Assembly (NCBI RefSeq): GCF_907177275.1
Contig: NZ_CAJSLV010000086.1
Location: forward strand, 1-48,243
DNA: 48,243 bases
Source: Actinacidiphila cocklensis
GTDB taxonomy: Bacteria; Actinomycetota; Actinomycetes; Streptomycetales; Streptomycetaceae
Direction of reading: 5' to 3'
Part shown: positions 34,670 through 44,353 of the stretch, in pieces
Layout: every line of letters starts with the position of its first letter
Numbering within the stretch: position 1 is the first letter of the stretch
The notes under the pieces: generated by a model
Databases searched by the model: none
The model's input: only the letters and a program-made list of their open reading frames with translations
Told to the model about the DNA's origin: nothing
Made by a program: the position numbers and the translations under genes

Positions 34670-35172
34670 AACTGGCCTCGAACGCCTCCCGGACCAGGAC
34701 TTTCAGTTCCGCGTCGCGCACGGCACGCGCCGAGGGTGGGCGGGCCTTGGCTGCGTAGTAGGTGGACGGGCAATACCGGGCTCGGTCAGCACGGTGCAGA
34801 TGGGCTCGACGCCGCCGAAGGGGTCCCGGTACTCGTCGATGAACGTCACGAGCGAAGATCGGCCGGTCGAGTTCGGCCGCGAAGAAAGGCGAGGCCGCCT
34901 TGAGGATCTCGTTCGCCCGCCGGAACTCGGCGACTTCCTTCATTCAGGGCCTTGAACTGGGCTGATTCTTCCGTTGTCGTCCCCGGCCGGGAACCGGAGT
35001 CGATCTGGTCCCGGCGGACCCACTGGCGCACCGTCTCGGCCGCACCGATGCCGAGCTTGCTCGCGACAGCGTTCGTCGCGGCCCACTCGGTCTCGTGGTC
35101 GGGGCGCACCTCGGCGACCATGCGCACCCCGCGACGCTGCAGCTCAGCGGGATAAGGGGAGGGACGTGCCAT
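34670..35172 (-). pseudogene. IS3-family transposase remnant (orfA and start of orfB)
   Basis: The start MARPSPYPAELQRRGVRMVA and HTH region GIGAAETVRQWVRR match OrfA of IS3-group elements. The end of OrfA (RRANEILKAASPFFAAELDRP) is in another frame. The start of OrfB (TFIDEYRDPFGGVEPICTVL) is in a third, and PSTYYAAKARPPSARAVRDAEL returns to the second. At least three frame changes are present and the OrfB catalytic core is missing. The element is dead. No clear terminal repeats remain. Confidence 0.85.
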
Positions 35173-35226
35173 AACTCGAACCTCTCAGAGAATCGAGCCT
35201 CCACTGAACCCGGAACCGTTCATGTT

Positions 35227-35399
35227 CCCCGGCAGGACGAACCTGCGCACACGGCTCTGGAGGCTGGGGAAGCTGTTGTTCGCCCCGAGTGGTTGACCTG
35301 GGCGCTCGGCGTCCTGGGGGCTGGGGAACGGCTTGATCATAACGCCCCTATGCCGTGGGCAAGCCAGCTGGCTCGGTGCATCACCGCTCAGCGAAGGTG
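35227..35399 (-). repeat. tRNA 3'-end-like att repeat, copy A (degenerate)
   Basis: About 170 bp align with copy C (44177-44353). On the minus strand it reads as the 3' part of a tRNA: an anticodon-loop-like CTCCAGA, then GCCGTGTGCGCAGG, a damaged T-loop and the acceptor strand CGGGG. The 5' half of a tRNA is absent. It ends in the tail of a homologue of the gene at 44337. Probable old attachment site. Confidence 0.7.
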
Positions 35400-35977
35400 C
35401 CACCAACCTGCGGGAGTCCTTGACCCTGGCCGGTCGGGAGAGCGACGTCCCCTACCTGTGCGCCGACCTCAACGCCTTCGGGCAGGGGTACGTCGAACTC
35501 GGCCGCGTAGCCCCGGACACGGCCGGACGCCTTGCGGAACACCTCCGCCGTGGCCTCGCGTTCGTGAGGCCATTGACGGTCGCCTTCGAGCGTGATGGTT
35601 GCTGTACTTCGCTGCGGTGCAGAATCTGGCGGGGATGCTTAAGGCGGTGTACCAGGCAGTGCCCGACGCCCTACGAGCGAACAGGCGAGCAGGATTCGGA
35701 AGCCCACTGGTCCGCGCGTCCGCAGCACGCCACCGGGCCACCGGCAGCGCTTGGCCTCGCTGGGATGACCAGCCGTACAGCCGCGGGGCGACGGCAACAC
35801 GGGCGCGTTCATTAGGCCGCCTCGCGTATCTCCGTGGACCACCAGGCGTAAATCGGAGAGGCGGCCGGGACTGCCGGTGGCCGAATGGGCACTTCTTGCC
35901 TGACCTCCTGCCTCACGCGTACGCGGCCCCTGACGGGGGCGGGCGCTCTCGGCGGGCGCGACTTCCAAAGGAGTGAC
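35400..35977. other. gene-remnant region
   Basis: No complete gene. The plus frame over about 35400-35560 reads like real protein (TNLRESLTLAGRESDVPYLC, then ADLNAFGQGYVELGR) without a credible start, and drifts into shadow sequence. It may be a fragment of an unknown gene lost when the island rearranged. The last ~50 bp hold the Shine-Dalgarno of the next gene. Confidence 0.35.
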
Positions 35978-36886
35978 ATGCTCAGCCGCAAAACCCTCGT
36001 CCGGACCGCCCAGGTGCTCGGCATAGGCACAGCCGCCGCGCTGTCGTCGGCCGCGCTGGCCACCCCCGCTTCGGCCGCCACGCTGCCCGTGGCCTGCAGT
36101 GCGACTGCCCTGCAGAGCGCGATCAACACTGCGAACAGCACCCCGGGCGGTGACACTCTCATCCTGGCACCCGGATGCACGTACCGCCTGACCACAGAAC
36201 TGCCCGCGATCACCTCCCCGATCGTCATCAACGGCAACGGCGACACGATCACCCGCCAGACCGGGACCTTCCGCATCCTCACCGTCAACGGTGGTGACCT
36301 CGACCTGCGCTCAGCCGTCATCACCAACGGCGATGCGACGGGCAGCTCCGTACAGAACGGCGCCGGCGGCGGCATCGTCGTCACCGGGAACGGCACCCTG
36401 ACGGTCAACGCCAGCGTCATCCGCAACAACCACGCCAACTTCGGCGGCGGACTCAGCGTGTTCAACGGTTCCCAGGCCCGAGTGAACGCCTCCCTCGTCA
36501 GCGCCAACAGCGCAGCCCAGAACGGCGGCGGCATCGTGAGCGACGGCACCCTGACCGTCAACGCCACCGTCGTCAGGGGCAACCAGGCCGGCAACGCGGG
36601 CGGCGGCATCGCCAACATCGGGACACTGACAGTCAACGCCAGCACCATCCTCGGCAACTCCGCGCCGAACGGCGGCGGCGGCCTCGCCAACGGCGTGCCC
36701 GCGGCCCCCGGCGGCACCTCCACGCTGACCGCCAGCGTCATCAGCAACAACACGTCCAGCGGGACGAACCCCGGCGGCATCTACAACAACCAAGGCACCG
36801 TAACCCTGCGCGTGACGGTGGTCATCGCCAACAACCCCAGCAACTGCCTCAACAGCCCGACCGCTGTCCCAGGATGCATCGGCTGA
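35978..36886 (+). CDS. secreted right-handed beta-helix protein
   Basis: 302 residues from ATG 35978 with AAAGGAG upstream. A signal peptide ends near ASA-A (LGIGTAAALSSAALATPASA). The mature part begins with CSATALQSAINTANSTPGGD, common in parallel beta-helix proteins, and then has repeats of about 24 residues with TLTVNASVIRNNHA and NGGGIVSDGTLTVNATVVRG. Two Cys pairs cap the ends. These proteins resemble polymorphic outer-surface and polysaccharide-lyase folds, but no catalytic residues are recognisable. Likely a secreted adhesin or carbohydrate-binding protein. Intact, unlike several neighbours. Confidence 0.85.
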   Translation: MLSRKTLVRTAQVLGIGTAAALSSAALATPASAATLPVACSATALQSAINTANSTPGGDTLILAPGCTYRLTTELPAITSPIVINGNGDTITRQTGTFRILTVNGGDLDLRSAVITNGDATGSSVQNGAGGGIVVTGNGTLTVNASVIRNNHANFGGGLSVFNGSQARVNASLVSANSAAQNGGGIVSDGTLTVNATVVRGNQAGNAGGGIANIGTLTVNASTILGNSAPNGGGGLANGVPAAPGGTSTLTASVISNNTSSGTNPGGIYNNQGTVTLRVTVVIANNPSNCLNSPTAVPGCIG

Positions 36887-37020
36887 TAACCCGGTGCCCC
36901 CGCCAACGAGCCGCCAGCGGTGCGAACCCCCCGGTGGCTCGTTGGCCCACGTCTCCTTGCGTCCGACGTGACGCCCTTCGCCTCAGAGTCAGCGGTGGGG
37001 AATCGGAGAAGCGCTCACAG

Positions 37021-37362
37021 ATGAGTGCGCACTCCCAGCCGATTGTCCTCGACGGTCAGCGGAAGCGTCCGCTTCCTTTCGAAAGGCCCTACTGGGCAGG
37101 CGAGCGTCCGGCCGACATCATCCGCTGGCCGGACCGGGACGAAGAACCGTACGCGCTGCCCTTCCACCCTCGGGAACTGGGCGAAGACGCCTTGCGAGGT
37201 CTCTGCGGCTTCATCCTGGAAGGCCGGCCTGAGCCGGACGACGTCGACGCGGACACCATCCGACTGCACGGATTCCAGGTGCGGGACCCGCACGGTCCCG
37301 ACCCTGTGGAGCAACAACCCGGACGAGCTCGCGGCCCGGCTGCGTATTCACGGCTGCTATAG
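37021..37362 (+). pseudogene. truncated copy of the DUF6928-like gene
   Basis: 37069-37313 is about 90% identical to 47583-47825 inside the intact gene at 47165-47923, with the same frame (LPFERPYWAGERPADII). The first ~140 residues of the gene are missing and replaced by unrelated sequence with an ATG at 37021. The 3' end has a 123-nt deletion between short GCA repeats, joining it directly to the sequence that follows the intact gene (compare 47948 onward). Almost certainly non-functional. Confidence 0.8.
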
Positions 37363-37390
37363 CGCAGCCGGCAGGATTCGAACCTGCGCA
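37315..37390 (-). repeat. tRNA 3'-end-like att repeat, copy B
   Basis: The same ~75 bp occur at 47948-48023, also directly downstream of the DUF6928-like gene. On the minus strand it contains GCAGGTTCGAATCCTGCCGG, a perfect T-arm with the start of the acceptor strand. Only the distal 3' part of the tRNA is present; homology stops at 37390, where the PP2C gene region begins. Confidence 0.7.
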
Positions 37391-37407
37391 AGCCGGGCCT
37401 CGACCCT

Positions 37408-39377
37408 TCACAGACGCCGGATGACCAGTACGGCAGCGTCGTCGAGGTGGTCCACCGCGTCCGCCGCATCGAGGACCCGGTCGGCGGTGGCTTCGGTACC
37501 GAGGCCCTCGTTGAGGGCTTCGGCGGCCAGCGTTCCCGCTCGGTCCAGGCCGGCGTCCAGCGTTAGTCCCGGTCCTTCGACCACCCCGTCCGTGACCAGG
37601 ACCAGCGCGCTGTCGTGGTCCAGCGTGAAGGTCTCCTCGGGGTAGTCGGTGTGAGGAAGAACCCCCAGGACCAAGTTGCCGGGGAGATGGAGTACCTCAT
37701 GCCTGCCATCCGTGCGTGCACACAGAGCAGGGGCACGTGGCCGGCGCTGGTCCCGGTGACCCGGCCGTCGCGCGGATCGATGTGCAGCATGGTGCAGGTG
37801 GCGAACCGTGCGGCGCCCATCGTGACGAGGAGTTCGTTGGTGCGTGACAGGACGGTCCCAGGAGCCGGTTCGTCGGCTGCGATCGCACGCATGGATGCGC
37901 GTACTTGTCCCATGAAGGCCGCGGCGTCCACGTCGTGTCCTTGAATGTCGCCGATCTCCACCGCGACCGCGCTGTCGGGCAGGACGTAGGCGTCGTACCA
38001 GTCGCCGCCGATGTCGAGACCGTCCCGACTCGGGCGGTAGCGGGCGGCGACCTCCAGGCCTGGAAGATGTTCGGGCAGCGTTGGGAGCATGCTCTGCTGG
38101 ACGGCCTTGGCCAGTTCAAGGTGAACCTGCTGTGACTTGACGCGTCCCAGCGCCTGTCCCGCGAGGTTGGCCAGCGTGCCCATGAGGGCCAGCTCGTCCG
38201 GAGACGGCTGATAGTCGCGATCGAATATCACCGCCCATGCCCCGAGCGGCTGATCGTCCGCCCGGCCGAGTGGTGTGACCAAGGCGGCGCGACCGGAATC
38301 GGGCAGGTCGAACCACGACAGTGCTGCCCCGTGTGGCCAGTGCTGGAGGTAATCCTCCTGGCTGCCGATGAGCTGCGGCTCGCCGGTGCGGATAGCAACG
38401 GGTAGCGGATCCGGGTCGCCCAGGGACATCCCGTGCAGGGCGTCTGCCTCCTCGGTGGACACACCCGCGTCGGTAGAGACGTGCAGGCTGTTGTCTTCGA
38501 CGAGCGCGAGGACGGCCCCGGTACCCTCGAAAGTTGTCGCGAGCCGGGTCAGGACGACCTGCTGAAGCCCCTGCTCTGTGGTCGCGGTGATCAACGCTGA
38601 GGAGAAATCGGCGATCAAGCCCGCGCGTTCCTGCTCAGCGACCAGTGCGGCTTGCATGTCCGTTTTCTGTGTCTTCTGCTCGGTTTCGTCGCGGACCACC
38701 CCGAAGGTCAGCTGGGGGCCGCCGTAGCCGATGTCGATGCGGCGGGCCTGGCAGACCAGGTCGTGCCAGTCGTCGTGGACGGTGTGGAACCGGATCTCGA
38801 TCCATGGAGACTGGGCGGTCGTCGGCCGCAGCAGTCGCCTCAGCGCCTTCTGGTCATCTGGGTGCACTCGCCTCATTGCCCAGGACAAGGGCATCGCGGC
38901 CTTCGGGAAGAGTGCGGCCATCGCAGGTGCGCCGCCCATCCATTCCAGCTGGCGATCGGAGGGGGAGTACATCCACACGCCGAGGCCGGCGGCTTTGGCT
39001 GCGAGCCGGAAGGGGATCAGCAGGCTGGCCAGGTCATTCTCCGCGCCAAGTGAGTGCACCCACACCAATCGCTCATCGCTCTCGGACTCCTCCACCAGCT
39101 TCGCCTCGACCAGGAAGACCAGGGACGCGGAGCCGGGCCCGGGGAACTCGAGCACGTTCATCGCGAGTCGCTTGCCCGTGGCTCCCTGCGCCACCAGGCG
39201 TTCCGCAGAGACCCGCTGCCCCGACGGCAGCAGTTCGGCGAAGTCACGGCCCGCACACTGCTCGGCGGTCCTGCCGAGCACTGTCGCCATCGCGGCGTTG
39301 AGGCGGCGGATGACACCGCCGGTCGTCACGAAAGCCGAGGGATAAGGTTGGTGGAGAAGTTCATCCAAGGCGTCCAT
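37408..39377 (-). pseudogene. PAS-PAS-GAF-PP2C (SpoIIE-type) phosphatase, frameshifted
   Basis: ATG 39377 has AGGAAG upstream. Domains in order: PAS (~5-110, VTTGGVIRRLNAAMATVLGR), PAS fold 2 (~125-225, GVWMYSPSDRQLEWMGG), GAF (~255-400) and SpoIIE PP2C (from ~425, GGDWYDAYVLPDSAVAVEIG). Frame is lost near 37705-37720 after TSAGHVPLLCVHA; the rest of the phosphatase (PGNLVLGVLPHTD to VIRRL) continues in the next frame to a stop at 37408. One added base would restore a ~656-residue protein. These phosphatases act on anti-sigma-factor antagonists. The damaged copy is in the decaying island. Confidence 0.82.
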
Positions 39378-39504
39378 CTGCGGCTTCCTGGAAATCGTAG
39401 ATTGCCACACCCCTTCCTCAAGCGTATTCCCGACGTTTCCTACGTGCGCGGGACGTTTTGCGGGAGGGCCTCGAACCATCTCGACCTATGGCCGCCGCTG
39501 AGGC

Positions 39505-39843
39505 TCAAGGCAGACATGCGGCACGCCCATCCGGAACTGTCTTGACGAGGCGATCGCAGCGCTCTGCAACTGAACTTGATCGGGTGATGTCGGGCTGTTG
39601 GCCGGACAGCGCGCAGGGGGCCTCGGTAGTCCTGGGGCGGTGAGATACGCGCAGGGTGCCGGCTTGACCGACGTCGGCCCGGAACCCGGCCGGCACCTCG
39701 TCGGCGTCGTAGCCGCCTGGGTAGGACATCATCCCGGTGTCCAGCTCCCACGCGGCCGGGCCGCCGGGCACGCTGCCGCCGCCGAGGTCGACCAGCACCG
39801 GGTGCGGGCCTGCCGACCGTGCGTCCAGCTTCTGCTGAGCCAT
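39505..39843 (-). pseudogene. hypothetical gene, probably truncated
   Basis: From ATG 39843 the first ~65 residues have strong Streptomyces codon bias (PVLVDLGGGSVPGGPAAWEL, DTGMMSYPGGYDADEVPAGF). After about 39640 the codon bias fades, suggesting the original 3' end was replaced. No family recognised. Between 39378 and 39505 nothing else is visible. Confidence 0.4.
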
Positions 39844-39859
39844 AAGCTCTGGCGGGCCG

Positions 39860-40632
39860 TCAGCGGTTCCTGTGGCTTGCGGGGCTGTCGCCAGGCGGAG
39901 GTGTCGTGAGCTTGGAAGTCGGACTGCCGGTCGGCCTCTGGACGGGGCCCAGGTGGTTGTCCTGGGACGGCCGCAGCTTGTCAGTTTGGCGAACATCGAG
40001 TTCCAGTTGGTCGGCCCAGGACTCGATTGCGGAACGCAGGCGGGTGACGGCTTCGGCGTCGAGGCAGTACTTCACGTAGTCCTCGTCGTCCCAGCGCCTT
40101 GAGGCGCGCAATGCTTGGGCGAACATGCGGCGGTCGAAGCCCGGATCGCGTTCCTCCGCCAGGCGCAGGAGGTCCTCGGCCGAGTAGCGTCCGCTGGTGA
40201 GGGCGGCGTGGACGTCGACGTAATCGCGGGCTTCTGCGCGGGAGTAGAGGGCGGAGACCTTGTTGGCGACCGCGTCGTCGGGGTGCAGGACCGGGCCGAT
40301 TCCCATCATGACGGGCGGCTCGGCACGCCAGTCGTAGCCCATCTCCACCTTTGTCTGCCGACCGTCTTCATCGGTGACCAGCAGGCGCGCGAAGGAGTCT
40401 CCGGATCGCATCAGCTCGACCGTCAGTCCGTCGGAGGCGTAGGCGTCCCGTACTGCGTTCACCGCGGCGTCGAATCTTTGCGGATCGCCCTGATCGGTGA
40501 AGAGGTCGACGTCGTCGGAGACGCGGTTGAGAATGCCGTGGGCCTGTACGGCGTATCCGCCGGCGAGTACGAAGCCGTCCCCGGCTGCGGCCGCAGGGCG
40601 AGCCGGGTCAGACGGACGTGGAGGTGGTCCAT
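39860..40632 (-). pseudogene. AbiEii-like nucleotidyltransferase toxin, frameshifted
   Basis: ATG 40632 begins MDHLHVRLTRLAL; near 40585-40597 the frame shifts, and the continuing frame gives AAGDGFVLAGGYAVQAHGIL followed by NRVSDDVDLFTDQ. That contains the nucleotidyltransferase pattern GG-Y and the DVD metal pair. The rest (MGIGPVLHPDDAVANKVSAL, YSRAEARDYVDV) is the usual continuation of AbiEii/AbiGii-type toxins. A single missing base explains the break. It is paired with the small gene at 40643. These systems act in phage defence by abortive infection. Confidence 0.75.
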
Positions 40633-40642
40633 GCGGATCACA

Positions 40643-40969
40643 CTATGCGGCGGCAGCGGACCTCAGCTGGGGGAATCTCTCCTGCCACAGCGATTTCGCA
40701 CGTACGGGCAGCCAGAGCGAGGGCCACAGGTGCAGCAGCAACCCTCCGTCAAGAAACCGCCGCAGTTCGGAGACGTCCATGGCTTCGCGGATGACTGTCT
40801 CGTAGAGGCGACGCCGGTCCTTCTCGATGGTGAGGTCGTAGCGGCGCTGCTGGGACCAGTCCAGGCTCAGTGGCAGGCTGACGACCCCGCTCGTCGGCCC
40901 GGCCAACTCGCTGAGCGACTCGGGAACCGTGTACGGGCGGATGTCCGCGTAGCGCGCCCCTGGGTGCAT
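40643..40969 (-). CDS. small partner protein of the AbiEii-like toxin
   Basis: 108 residues from ATG 40969, ending 10 bp before the nucleotidyltransferase start on the same strand. It reads YTVPESLSELAGPTSGVVSL, then SLDWSQQRRYDLTIEKDRRR and RRFLDGGLLLHLWPSLWLP. In gene order it takes the antitoxin position of an AbiE pair, but it is shorter than classical AbiEi (about 200+ residues with a winged helix) and resembles its interaction part at most. Confidence 0.65.
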   Translation of the reverse strand: MHPGARYADIRPYTVPESLSELAGPTSGVVSLPLSLDWSQQRRYDLTIEKDRRRLYETVIREAMDVSELRRFLDGGLLLHLWPSLWLPVRAKSLWQERFPQLRSAAAA

Positions 40970-41159
40970 ACAGGCAGTATGCCCCGCGCGGCTGGGGAGA
41001 CGCGACCCTGCGGAGACAGTCCTGCATGGCGTTGGGCTGTAACGGTTAGCTATTGGACTTTCGCCAGTAGATCGTTTGGTCGGCGGATCCCGGGTGAGCG
41101 GCACACCTCCCTCGCGATCGTTGAACAGGTACAGAGACGGCGAGCGTCATGCGGAATGA

Positions 41160-41487
41160 GGTCGCTGCCCGCGCGGGGAATTCGGGCGGCACGTTCGCGC
41201 GAACCCCGGAGCGAAGCCCAAGGACATCGCAGCGCTCCCGGACATCGACGCGGACACCATCCGCCGTACCTGCTCCCGCATGGCCGACGGCGGCCAGCTC
41301 ACCAAGGACGGCAGCGGCCGGTACTACCCAGAACACCGACACCCGCACCGACCCCGGACAGGGGGTGTCCCAGGTGTCCGACTGTCCGGTTACCCCATCG
41401 GACCAGCACGAACGACCCGGACACCCACAAGAGGCACTGTCCGGCCTGTCCGACCTTCCGCCCACCGGCGCACAGGGGAGGCACTGA
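41160..41487 (+). pseudogene. C-terminal remnant of an AICE replication/primase gene
   Basis: The plus frame before 41326 gives KPKDIAALPDIDADTIRRTC and MADGGQLTKDGSGRYYP, a winged-helix end typical of pSAM2-like replication or primase proteins. One base is missing in the CCC run at 41326-41332; the next frame continues TDPGQGVSQVSDCPVTPSD to LPPTGAQGRH and stops 2 bp before xis. The rest of the gene is absent. The order rep, xis, int is that of actinomycete integrative elements. Confidence 0.6.
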
Positions 41488-41489
41488 GC

Positions 41490-41675
41490 ATGAGCCGGGA
41501 AGAAAAGCTCACCATTGCCGAGATCATCGAGGATCTCGGGGTTCCCCCGTCCACCTTCCACCGGTGGCGCGCCACCGGTAAGGGGCCGCGCGCCATCAAG
41601 CTGCCGAACGGCGCGGTGCGTGTCCGCCGGTCCGAGTACGAACGGTGGCTCGCCACCTTGGAGGAAGCCGCGTGA
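41490..41675 (+). CDS. xis: excisionase (Xis), MerR/HTH_17-like
   Basis: 61 residues from ATG 41490 with GGGAGG upstream. The pattern LTIAEIIEDLGVPPSTFHRW followed by IKLPNGAVRVRRSEYERWL is that of the small winged-helix excisionases next to integrases in actinomycete integrative elements. The stop overlaps the likely GTG start of the integrase (GTGA). Confidence 0.88.
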   Translation: MSREEKLTIAEIIEDLGVPPSTFHRWRATGKGPRAIKLPNGAVRVRRSEYERWLATLEEAA

Positions 41676-43119
41676 GCACGTCCGAAGAACTCCCGGGTCG
41701 GCCCGGGAGGGCTACTCCCTCGACGTACGGCTGTGGAAGGTGACCAAGACCGGCAGGAAAGCCCGGCCCTACCGTCTGCGGTGGGTCGTGGCCAACCAGG
41801 TCCACGGCAACACCTTCACCACCTCCGCGCTCGCGGAAAGCCGCCGCTCTGAACTGTGGCTGGCCATGAAGCGCGGCGAGGCGTTCCACGTCGAATCCGG
41901 CTTACCTGAGTCGGAAGTGAGGGCCGCGGAAGAGGCTTCGGCGGAAGCCGCCGCGGCTGCCCCGGTGCGGTGGTTCGAGTTCTGCCGGGAGTACGCAGAG
42001 GCCCGGTGGCGCACGAGTGCGGCAAAGGCCCGCGAGAGCCTCGCCGACAGCTTCGCCGCGGTATCGCTGGCCATGGTGACGCGCGGGGAAGGAACGCCCC
42101 CGGATACGGAACTGCGCCTCGCGATGCGGTGGGCCGTTGTTCCGGCTCACCGTGAGGACGAACCCCCGGCGAACCTCAAAGCCGCCTATGAGTGGCTGCG
42201 CACGTCCGACCGGCCGGTCATCGACCTGTACGACCCGAAGGTGTTCCGGGAAGTGCTCTACCGACTCGGCTACCGGCTCGACGGCAAGCCGGCGGCCGGA
42301 GACACCGTGAAGCGGCGCCGCCGGGCGCTGAACACCGCGCTTGAGTACACCGTGGACGCGGGAATCCTCACGGAAAACCCACTCCAGCGCAGCAAGGGCA
42401 AGCGTGCTGGCTCCACTGACGCGGTGGACCGGCGGGTCCTGGTGAACGCCCTGCAGGGACGCCAGTTGCTCACCGCCGTGTCGTACATCGGGTCATGGCA
42501 CCGCAACCGCGGCCGGCGACTGGTGGCGTTCTATGCGGTGATGCTGTACGCCGGTCTGCGGCCCGCTGAGGCAGTGGGGCTGCGGCTGTCTGATTGCTAC
42601 CTGCCGGAGGCGCCACAGTGGGGCACGCTGACCCTGCGGGAGACACGTCCGGTGTCCGGGAAGCAGTGGACGGACACGGGGGAGCGGCACGACCGCCGGG
42701 GACTCAAGGCCCGTGAGGCGGCCACCGACCGGCGGGTGCCGATCCCGCCTGTTCTGGTGGCCATCCTGCGGGCACACCTGGCGGAGTTCGGTACCGCCAA
42801 GGACGGCAGGGTCTTCGGCAACGAGCGAGGTGACGTGGTGGGCAGCTCTACCTACTGGCCGGCATGGGAGGATGCGCGGCCCTACGCGCTCCAGCCCGAT
42901 CGGGTGGACTCGCCTTTGGCCGGCCGACCGTACGACCTGCGGCACGCCTGCATCACGCAGTGGCTGAACGCCGGGGTGCCCATCGCGGAAGTGGCCCGGC
43001 GGGTGGGCAACTCCCCGGAGGTGATCCACCGCCGCTATCACGGCTGCATTGATGGCCACGAGGAAGCGGCCAACGCCAAGATTGCGAAGTCGCTGGAGGA
43101 AGACGGCGACCCGGCATAG
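41672..43119 (+). CDS. int: tyrosine recombinase/integrase, N-terminus frameshifted
   Basis: The C-terminal catalytic domain is complete: AGLRPAEAVGLR holds Arg1, RPYDLRHACITQWLNAGVP the Arg2 motif and VIHRRYHGCI the Tyr nucleophile. YDLRHA instead of HDLRHT and GN instead of GH are common in pSAM2-type integrases. GTG 41672 overlapping the xis stop is the expected start, but its frame closes after ~23 codons; the integrase frame (EGYSLDVRLWKVTKTGRKAR) begins at about 41705. One base is missing in the GGGAGGGC run. In its own frame the first possible start is GTG 41740. It may be inactive if the shift is real. Confidence 0.85.
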
Positions 43120-43343
43120 CCGCACTCCGCGCCGATCGCGTTATGCGGCAAGGGCTATCCAGCTATCCGGGAACGTATCTCTAGAGTACTGAAAGGGGAG
43201 CCTTTGTGGAATTCGACATTGGCGGAAGTGAAGCGCTGACTGGATTTTTCGGGTGGGTAGGAGGCCGCGGAAAGGTGCGATTGTATTCTGGTGCGTTGGC
43301 GGGAACGGTGGCCCGAATTCGCGCGACACGCATTGTGGTGCGC

Positions 43344-43856
43344 TTAGTGTTCCTGTTCGTCGACCCACGCGATGGCCTCAAGGCCAAGGCGACGAAAGTG
43401 TGGCCACCAGAGCCTCCTACCCGCTCCGCGACTCCGTTGACGGTCTTCAATAACGTCCATGCCATGTGGATAGAGATCGGCGAGCACAGGCCCCCATTCC
43501 TGCAAAACCAAGTCCTTCTCCACAAAGCCTTCTTCGACGTATAGGCCGAGGATATCCAGCATGGCGATAGCGCCTGATGCGAGCCGATTTTCTTCCTGGT
43601 ATCGTCGGCGGAGGTATTCTGCTGACTTGGGCGAGTTGACTCTCTCTCTAAGGATCCCGCGACCACGAATCTGGTCCACTGATGAAAGCCTCTCGTGGAG
43701 CGACAGGAACAGGTCGCGCTTGTTCAAGTTTTGGGTCTGTCGCTCTGTCCGCTTGCGCGTATCCGCGCTGAAGCGATAGGCCTTGTATGCCACAAGGCAC
43801 GAGATCAGGACCGCGACGGCAGTGATCCCGGAAACGACAAGAGCAGCGACGGCCAT
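43344..43856 (-). CDS. hypothetical protein with N-terminal membrane anchor
   Basis: 170 residues from ATG 43856. One TM helix near the N-terminus (VAALVVSGITAVAVLISCLV), then a helical cytoplasmic part including RRDLFLSLHERL-like KRDLFLSLHERLSS, AIAMLDILGLYVEEGFVEK and WGPVLADLYPHG. This layout is common in small Streptomyces proteins of unknown function related to DUF4760. GC is lower than in the core genes, supporting horizontal origin. An opposite-strand ORF (43206-43544) is a shadow. Confidence 0.7.
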   Translation of the reverse strand: MAVAALVVSGITAVAVLISCLVAYKAYRFSADTRKRTERQTQNLNKRDLFLSLHERLSSVDQIRGRGILRERVNSPKSAEYLRRRYQEENRLASGAIAMLDILGLYVEEGFVEKDLVLQEWGPVLADLYPHGMDVIEDRQRSRGAGRRLWWPHFRRLGLEAIAWVDEQEH

Positions 43857-44083
43857 AGCGAAAACCTCACCATGCTTCAGCGGTGGAGGCCAAGTCGATG
43901 CGTCCAGACGGATGCAGTGCGGTTGGCCGCCACTTTCGGCTCACTGCCATTTGGATCTCGCACGCTCATGCAGTCGACTGTCAGCGGTGACTTGCGAGGT
44001 GACGATTGCCGACGAACGGCCGCCCAAGCGACGGACCGCTCCAAGGGTGTGTCGGAGGTGTGTCGCGACCAGTGAGTGACAGC
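43857..44083. other. intergenic, lower GC
   Basis: No gene seen. Probably contains the promoter of the minus-strand membrane-anchored gene. Confidence 0.3.
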
Positions 44084-44126
44084 GAGAGAGGGCGGGAGTC
44101 AGTGAGACTGACTCCCGCCCTCTCTC
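44084..44126. terminator. long perfect hairpin
   Basis: Arms 44084-44103 and 44107-44126 (20 bp, perfect) around a GAG loop. It is strong enough to terminate on both strands. It lies just left of the tRNA-like repeat C and may mark the edge of an inserted element. Confidence 0.7.
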
Positions 44127-44176
44127 CATGGCATTCGCCCTGGTCAGCGGACTGTTCACGCTAGTTGTCGGCGAGT

Positions 44177-44353
44177 GCCCCCGGCAGGATTCGAACCTGC
44201 GCACACGGCTCCGGAGGCTGGGGAAGCCGTTGCCCCTTCCGGGCGGCTGACCTGGACGCTCGGCGTCCTGCAGGCCGAGGAACGGCTTGATCATTACGCC
44301 CCTATGGCGTGGGGAGCCAGTTGGCTCGATGTCTCACTACTCAGCGAAGGTGG
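44177..44353 (-). repeat. tRNA-Arg 3'-end att repeat, copy C (best preserved)
   Basis: On the minus strand: anticodon loop CTCCGGA (CCG, Arg), stem GCCGT, variable GTGC, T-arm GCAGG-TTCGAAT-CCTGC and acceptor CGGGGGC-A. Everything from the anticodon loop to the 3' end is intact, but no 5' half (GCCCCCG, D-arm) precedes it, so it is not a working tRNA. This is the form left by integrases that recombine in the 3' half of a tRNA gene. A homologue lies at 35227 and a weaker one at 47998. Confidence 0.78.

Noticed and set aside
34670..35172. Intact IS3 element
   Set aside because: At least three frame changes and loss of the OrfB catalytic core.
43206..43544. Plus-strand ORF of 112 codons
   Set aside because: Opposite to the better-supported minus-strand membrane-anchored protein; low coding quality.
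44177..44230. Functional tRNA-Arg gene
   Set aside because: Only the anticodon loop to the 3' end is present; the acceptor 5' strand and D-arm are missing.
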